A DNA stretch of 64,000 bases from Actinocorallia herbida (GTDB lineage: Bacteria > Actinomycetota > Actinomycetes > Streptosporangiales > Streptosporangiaceae), in NCBI RefSeq assembly GCF_003751225.1, contig NZ_RJKE01000001.1, positions 620,001-684,000 of the forward strand, written 5' to 3'. The notes beneath the pieces are model-generated. The model searched no databases, had not been told where the DNA came from, and saw only the letters and a list, made by a program, of their open reading frames with translations. Numbering within the stretch: position 1 is the stretch's first letter; each line of letters opens with the position of its first letter. Below, piece by piece: positions 60,497 through 64,000 of this stretch. Made by a program: the position numbers and the translations under genes.

Positions 60497-60811
60497 ATGG
60501 GATGGAAGCCCGTGCGGGTCGCGGGGCCGTCGATGCTGCCCGGCCTCGCCCCCGGTGACCTGCTGATCGTCCGGACGGGGGCCGCGGTGCGGCCCGGCGA
60601 CGTGGTCGTCGCCGAGCACGCCGGGACCCTCATCGTCAAGCGGGCGACGTTCCGGCAGGACGGCGGATGGTGGCTGGAGAGCGACAACCAGAAGGCGCCG
60701 GGCAGACGGGACAGCTGGGACTTCGGTGCCGTCGCGGACACCGCGATCGTCGGGCGCGTGCTGTTCCGCTATTGGCCGCTGCTGCGTTTGCGGCATTCGA
60801 TGGAGCAGTAG
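60497..60811 (+). CDS. sodX: Ni-SOD maturation protease SodX (S26 family)
   Basis: 104 residues. Catalytic Ser in VAGPSMLPGLAPGD and Lys in LIVKRATF form the serine-lysine dyad of signal-peptidase-like enzymes, and the length fits SodX, which removes the SodN leader. It is divergent from sodN; GGAGGTCGGAG precedes ATG 60497. Its 3' end overlaps the convergent CGNR gene by 43 bases. Confidence 0.88.
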   Translation: MGWKPVRVAGPSMLPGLAPGDLLIVRTGAAVRPGDVVVAEHAGTLIVKRATFRQDGGWWLESDNQKAPGRRDSWDFGAVADTAIVGRVLFRYWPLLRLRHSMEQ

Positions 60812-61365
60812 CGCCGCGTTTTCCGGACGTCTTCGGCGAGAAGGATGTTGTCGCAATTGTCGGCGTCGCACACCCCGAGCGCGCGGAATCCACGGGTGCC
60901 GATCACCAGCCCGAGGCCCATCGCCGCGCCCGCCGCATAACGGTCGGGTACCGAACCGTCCTCGATGAGGTGCAGATGCCAGTTCCGGCCGTCGTGGTTG
61001 GACAGCAGCGGATGGATCGGATGGCGCAGGAGGAGCTGGTTGACGCCGTCGGCGGCGCGGTCGTGGTCGCCGTCGGAGGCCGCCTCGAAGACCGCCCGCA
61101 GGTTCTGCCGCAGCTGCCGCATGGCCTCCAGGTCGCGATGGCTCACCCGGCCCATGAGGTGCGGCCGGATCAGCAGCAGCTCGCGCAGCGTGTCCAGATC
61201 GCGCAGCGCGTCCACGGCCGGGTCGCGCGTGTTGACCAGTTCGACCACCAGGTCCGCGTAAGAAAGGAGGTCCACGAGCGCCCTCACGGTGATCACAGCA
61301 ATGCCGAATTCGCCCTTGTCTGTGACTATCACATGAGGCCGTGGCAGGTGAACCGTGAATTTCAC
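60769..61365 (-). CDS. CGNR zinc-finger/ABATE-domain protein
   Basis: 198 residues. An N-terminal stress-responsive ABATE-like domain (ALVDLLSYADLVVELVNTRD ... LRELLLIRPHL), a conserved RNWHLHL segment, then a C-terminal zinc finger CDADNC ... CSIEC (the CGNR position here reads CDNI). Probably DNA-binding, function unknown. The GTG at 61365 lacks an SD; GTG 61296 is an alternative. Upstream the 12-bp palindrome GGACAATTGTCC (61374-61385) is a candidate operator. Confidence 0.78.
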   Translation of the reverse strand: MKFTVHLPRPHVIVTDKGEFGIAVITVRALVDLLSYADLVVELVNTRDPAVDALRDLDTLRELLLIRPHLMGRVSHRDLEAMRQLRQNLRAVFEAASDGDHDRAADGVNQLLLRHPIHPLLSNHDGRNWHLHLIEDGSVPDRYAAGAAMGLGLVIGTRGFRALGVCDADNCDNILLAEDVRKTRRYCSIECRKRSSGQ

Positions 61366-61373
61366 GGGGCGCC

Positions 61374-61385
61374 GGACAATTGTCC
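61374..61385. promoter_or_regulatory. Perfect 12-bp palindrome before the CGNR gene
   Basis: GGACAATTGTCC, 9 bases before the GTG start, surrounded by GC-rich DNA. Could be an autoregulatory site of the CGNR protein. Confidence 0.35.
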
Positions 61386-61479
61386 AACGGCAGGGTCCGC
61401 CGCCGGAGTTTCCGCGGCGGAAACCCCAGGTAGAACGGAGATCATCCGGCCGCCCCGCAGATCATGGCCGAAGTCCGCT

Positions 61480-62448
61480 TCACATGGTGAAAACAATCTT
61501 GCCGAACTGCTCGCCCGCGGCCATCGCGGCGAAACCGGCGCGCGCCTCGGCGAGCGGGAGTACCCGGTCGATGTTCGGGCGCACGCCCGTGGTGTCCAGG
61601 AAGTTCACCAGCCGGGTGAGCTGGTCGCGGGTGCCCATCGTGGAGCCGACGACCTGGAGTTGGAGGAAGAACGTCCGGGTCAGCTCGGCCGGGGGCGCGT
61701 CGCCCGAGGTGGCGCCGGAGATGACGATCCGGCCGCCGGGCCGCAGCGACCTGGTGGAGTGCGCCCAGGTGGCCGCCCCGACGGTCTCCATGACCGCGTC
61801 GACCCGGTCGGGAAGCCGCGCGCCGTTCTCGAAGACCGCGTCGGCGCCGAGCTTCAGCGCGCGCTCGCGCTTGGCCTCGGTGCGGCTGGTCGCCCAGACC
61901 CGGTAGCCGGCCGCCGCGCCGAGCGCGATCAGCGCCGTGGCGACGCCGCCGCCCGCGCCCTGCACCAGGACGGTCCCGCCCGGCTGGACGCCCGACTTGT
62001 CGAACAGCATCCGGTACGCGGTGAGCCAGGCCGTCGGAAGGCAGGCGGCCTCCTCGAACGAGAGGGAGGCGGGCTTGGGGACGAGGTTGCGGCGCGGCAC
62101 CACGACCTTCTCGGCGAAGGTCCCGTCGTGGACCTCCGACAGCAGCGAGCGCTTCGGGTCGAGGGTCTCGTCGCCGTGCCCGCGATCGGGGTCGCCGATC
62201 ACCGCGTGCACGACGACCTCGTTGCCGTCCTCGTCGATCCCGGCCGCGTCACAGCCGAGCACCAGCGGAAGCTGCTCGGGCCGCACCCCCACGCCCTTGA
62301 GGGTCCACAGGTCGTGGTGGTTGAGCGCGGCGGCTTTGACGGTGACGGTCGTCCAGCCCTCGGGCGCCACAGGGTCGGGGCGCTCCCCGAGCCGGAGTCC
62401 GGACAAGGGGTTCTCCGCGTCGATATGCGCGGCGGTGACAGCGAACAT
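61480..62448 (-). CDS. Zinc-free MDR/quinone-oxidoreductase-like enzyme
   Basis: 322 residues. GroES-like N-terminus (AAALNHHDLWTLKG, LPLVLGCDAAG), then the Rossmann loop VLVQGAGGGVATALIALG and AYRMLFDKSGVQPGGTVL. It lacks a clear structural zinc lobe (few Cys). An NADPH-dependent reductase acting on quinones or enals is likely. TAGGGT (62460-62455) gives +1 exactly at ATG 62448, leaderless. Confidence 0.85.
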   Translation of the reverse strand: MFAVTAAHIDAENPLSGLRLGERPDPVAPEGWTTVTVKAAALNHHDLWTLKGVGVRPEQLPLVLGCDAAGIDEDGNEVVVHAVIGDPDRGHGDETLDPKRSLLSEVHDGTFAEKVVVPRRNLVPKPASLSFEEAACLPTAWLTAYRMLFDKSGVQPGGTVLVQGAGGGVATALIALGAAAGYRVWATSRTEAKRERALKLGADAVFENGARLPDRVDAVMETVGAATWAHSTRSLRPGGRIVISGATSGDAPPAELTRTFFLQLQVVGSTMGTRDQLTRLVNFLDTTGVRPNIDRVLPLAEARAGFAAMAAGEQFGKIVFTM

Positions 62449-62532
62449 GGCCGCACCCTAGCCGGACGGGGTCGTTCGGTCCCGGCGCAGGGGTGGTCCG
62501 GGGCGACGGAGCGCCCCTGCGCCGGGTCCGGC

Positions 62533-63711
62533 TCAGATGCGGTTGACGCCCTCGGCACGGGCCTGGGCGGCGACCGCGGCGACCACCGCAGGGGCGACGC
62601 GCTCGTCGAACGGGCTGGGGATGATGAAGTCCTCGGACAGTTCGGCGTCGGTGACCACGGCGGCCAGCGCCTCGGCGGCGGCGACCTTCATGCCCTCGGT
62701 GATCGAGTGCGCGCGGACGTCGAAGGCGCCCTTGAAGATGCCGGGGAAGGCCAGCACGTTGTTGATCTGGTTGGGGAAGTCGCTGCGGCCGGTGGCCACG
62801 ACGCGCGCGTGGGCGCGGGCGACGTCGGGGTGGACCTCGGGGGTGGGGTTCGACAGCGCGAAGACGATCGCGTCGTCGGCCATGGTGGCGATGGCGTTCT
62901 CGGCGACCGTGGAGCCCGACAGGCCGATGAAGAAGTCGGCGCCGCGCAGGGCCTCCTCGGTCGAGCCGGTGAGGCCCGCCTTGTTGGTGTCGGCGGCCAG
63001 GGCCTTCTTGATGTCGTTGAGGCCGTCGCGGCCCGCGTAGACCAGGCCCTTGCTGTCGGACACCGCGATGTCGCCGACGCCCGCGTTCAGCAGGATGCGG
63101 CAGACCGCGACGCCCGAGGCGCCCGCGCCGGCGATGACGCCGCGCATCTGCGACAGCGGCTTGCCGATGAGGCGGGAGGCGTTGGTCAGCGCGGCGAGCG
63201 AGACGATCGCGGTGCCGTGCTGGTCGTCGTGGAAGACCGGGATGTCGAGGGCGGCGCGCAGCCGGTCCTCGATCTCGAAGCAGCGGGGGGCGCTGATGTC
63301 CTCGAGGTTGATCCCGCCGAAGGACGGGGCCATCCGGATGACGGTGTCGACGATCTCGTCCACGTCGGTCGTGGCCAGCGCGATCGGCACCGAGTCGACG
63401 CCCGCGAACTCCTTGAACAGCAGTGACTTGCCCTCCATGACCGGCATGGACGCGGCGGGGCCGATGTCACCGAGACCCAGGACCGCGGTGCCGTCGGTGA
63501 CGACGGCGACGACCTTGGAGGTCCAGGTGTACTCGTAGGCCAGCTCCGGGTGGTCGGCGATGGCGGTGCAGACGCGGGCCACCCCGGGGGTGTAGGCGAG
63601 GGAGAGATCGTCCTTGTCGCGGACCGGGATGGTCGAGCGGACCTCGAGCTTGCCGCCCACGTGGAGCGAGAAAGCCGGATCGTCGGAGTAATCGGGAAGG
63701 TCAGTAGCCAC
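62533..63711 (-). CDS. NAD(P)-dependent malic enzyme
   Basis: 392 residues. Malic-enzyme N-domain with YTPGVARVC, catalytic Lys in [12 protein letters not shown], metal ligands in [15 protein letters not shown] and [13 protein letters not shown], then Rossmann [14 protein letters not shown] and ALSNPTPEV. It oxidatively decarboxylates malate to pyruvate, linking TCA and NADPH supply. A promoter TTGAAG-17-ACAATC lies at 63863-63835. Confidence 0.92.
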   Translation of the reverse strand: MATDLPDYSDDPAFSLHVGGKLEVRSTIPVRDKDDLSLAYTPGVARVCTAIADHPELAYEYTWTSKVVAVVTDGTAVLGLGDIGPAASMPVMEGKSLLFKEFAGVDSVPIALATTDVDEIVDTVIRMAPSFGGINLEDISAPRCFEIEDRLRAALDIPVFHDDQHGTAIVSLAALTNASRLIGKPLSQMRGVIAGAGASGVAVCRILLNAGVGDIAVSDSKGLVYAGRDGLNDIKKALAADTNKAGLTGSTEEALRGADFFIGLSGSTVAENAIATMADDAIVFALSNPTPEVHPDVARAHARVVATGRSDFPNQINNVLAFPGIFKGAFDVRAHSITEGMKVAAAEALAAVVTDAELSEDFIIPSPFDERVAPAVVAAVAAQARAEGVNRI

Positions 63712-63834
63712 AGCGACCCCACAAGAAGAAGTTTCGGAATTTCGGGCAGACGCCAGAGGTAAGACACCCTGCCTTCAGGTGGGGGGGTGCCGGGTTGGTC
63801 GCCTCTCGAGGAACACGGGGGTCACCCGTCCAGC

Positions 63835-63863
63835 GATTGTGACATACCCGTGCCGGACTTCAA
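63835..63863 (-). promoter_or_regulatory. Promoter of the malic enzyme gene
   Basis: Reverse strand TTGAAG (63863-63858), 17-base spacer, ACAATC (63840-63835), giving a leader of about 115 bases. The remainder to base 64000 shows no gene that I can support. Confidence 0.5.
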
Positions 63864-64000
63864 ACAGCAGGTCCCGGGTGAGGGATAGGTCACTCTTGTC
63901 CGTTTCTTTGGAGTTCGCCGAACGGGTCGCGGGCGGGTTCCGGCCGGATGGTGGGCGGCCTGGGCACCGCTGTCTCGCTCCCCCTGAGAGCATTATTTAC

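Overview
The window is chromosomal DNA of a high-GC actinomycete. The gene set includes WhiB, SigR/RsrA, DasR, Ni-superoxide dismutase, an F420-type nitroreductase and cytochrome bd. The order bd-type biotin carrier / SigR / RsrA / PdtaS / WhiB1 / DAG-kinase resembles the mycobacterial sigH-whiB1 neighbourhood. A Streptosporangiales/Thermomonosporaceae-like organism is plausible, but the genus is an inference. Nearly all the DNA is ordinary protein-coding sequence. No prophage, plasmid or CRISPR array was seen.

Layout. 1-2.1 kb: 3' part of a UPF0182 membrane protein. 2.1-13.0 kb: two identical initiator tRNA genes, each in a perfect 319-bp repeat followed by a 73-bp-period tandem array. Between them lie a siderophore-interacting reductase, a nitroreductase, a small membrane protein, a carotenoid oxygenase and a GntR-controlled permease / glutamine-synthetase-like / aldehyde dehydrogenase / SDR operon that looks like amine catabolism. 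13.0-19.1 kb: a DNA-binding protein coupled to a broken HicA-like ORF, a glycosidase-like protein, an MFS exporter, a secreted protein, a tiny proline-rich ORF and a YcaQ-like glycosylase. 19.2-23.1 kb: fatty acyl-AMP ligase, then P450 and SDR behind a palindrome-rich leader. 23.4-27.1 kb: a polysaccharide deacetylase-glycosyltransferase fusion with a membrane partner. 27.1-33.1 kb: VOC protein, HisN, MHYT sensor, RsgA and AroA.

33.3-40.7 kb is the cytochrome bd operon cydA-B-D-C, interrupted between cydA and cydB by a TnpB-type element whose tnpB carries an in-frame amber codon. 40.7-44.3 kb: SRAP protein, then a 28-codon ORF, an HD-GYP protein and a degenerate HD-GYP partner. 44.4-57.5 kb is stress control and biotin: epimerase, SigR-RsrA with its own GGAAT-N18-GTT promoter, methyltransferase, biotin carrier, BsaP-BioD-BioB, DasR, BioF, PdtaS, WhiB1, DAG-kinase-like protein, and an RsbW-sigma pair. 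57.6-64 kb: acetyltransferase, flavohemoglobin with NsrR, Ni-SOD with its protease SodX, a CGNR protein, a quinone-oxidoreductase-like enzyme and malic enzyme.

A feature running through the window is leaderless transcription. At least nine genes have a TAnnnT -10 box whose last T is exactly 7 bases before the start codon, and several more are within 1-2 bases. These boxes were used to choose starts. Common themes are redox and nitrosative stress, respiration and cofactor synthesis. All functional assignments come from reading motifs and domain order; no database search was run.
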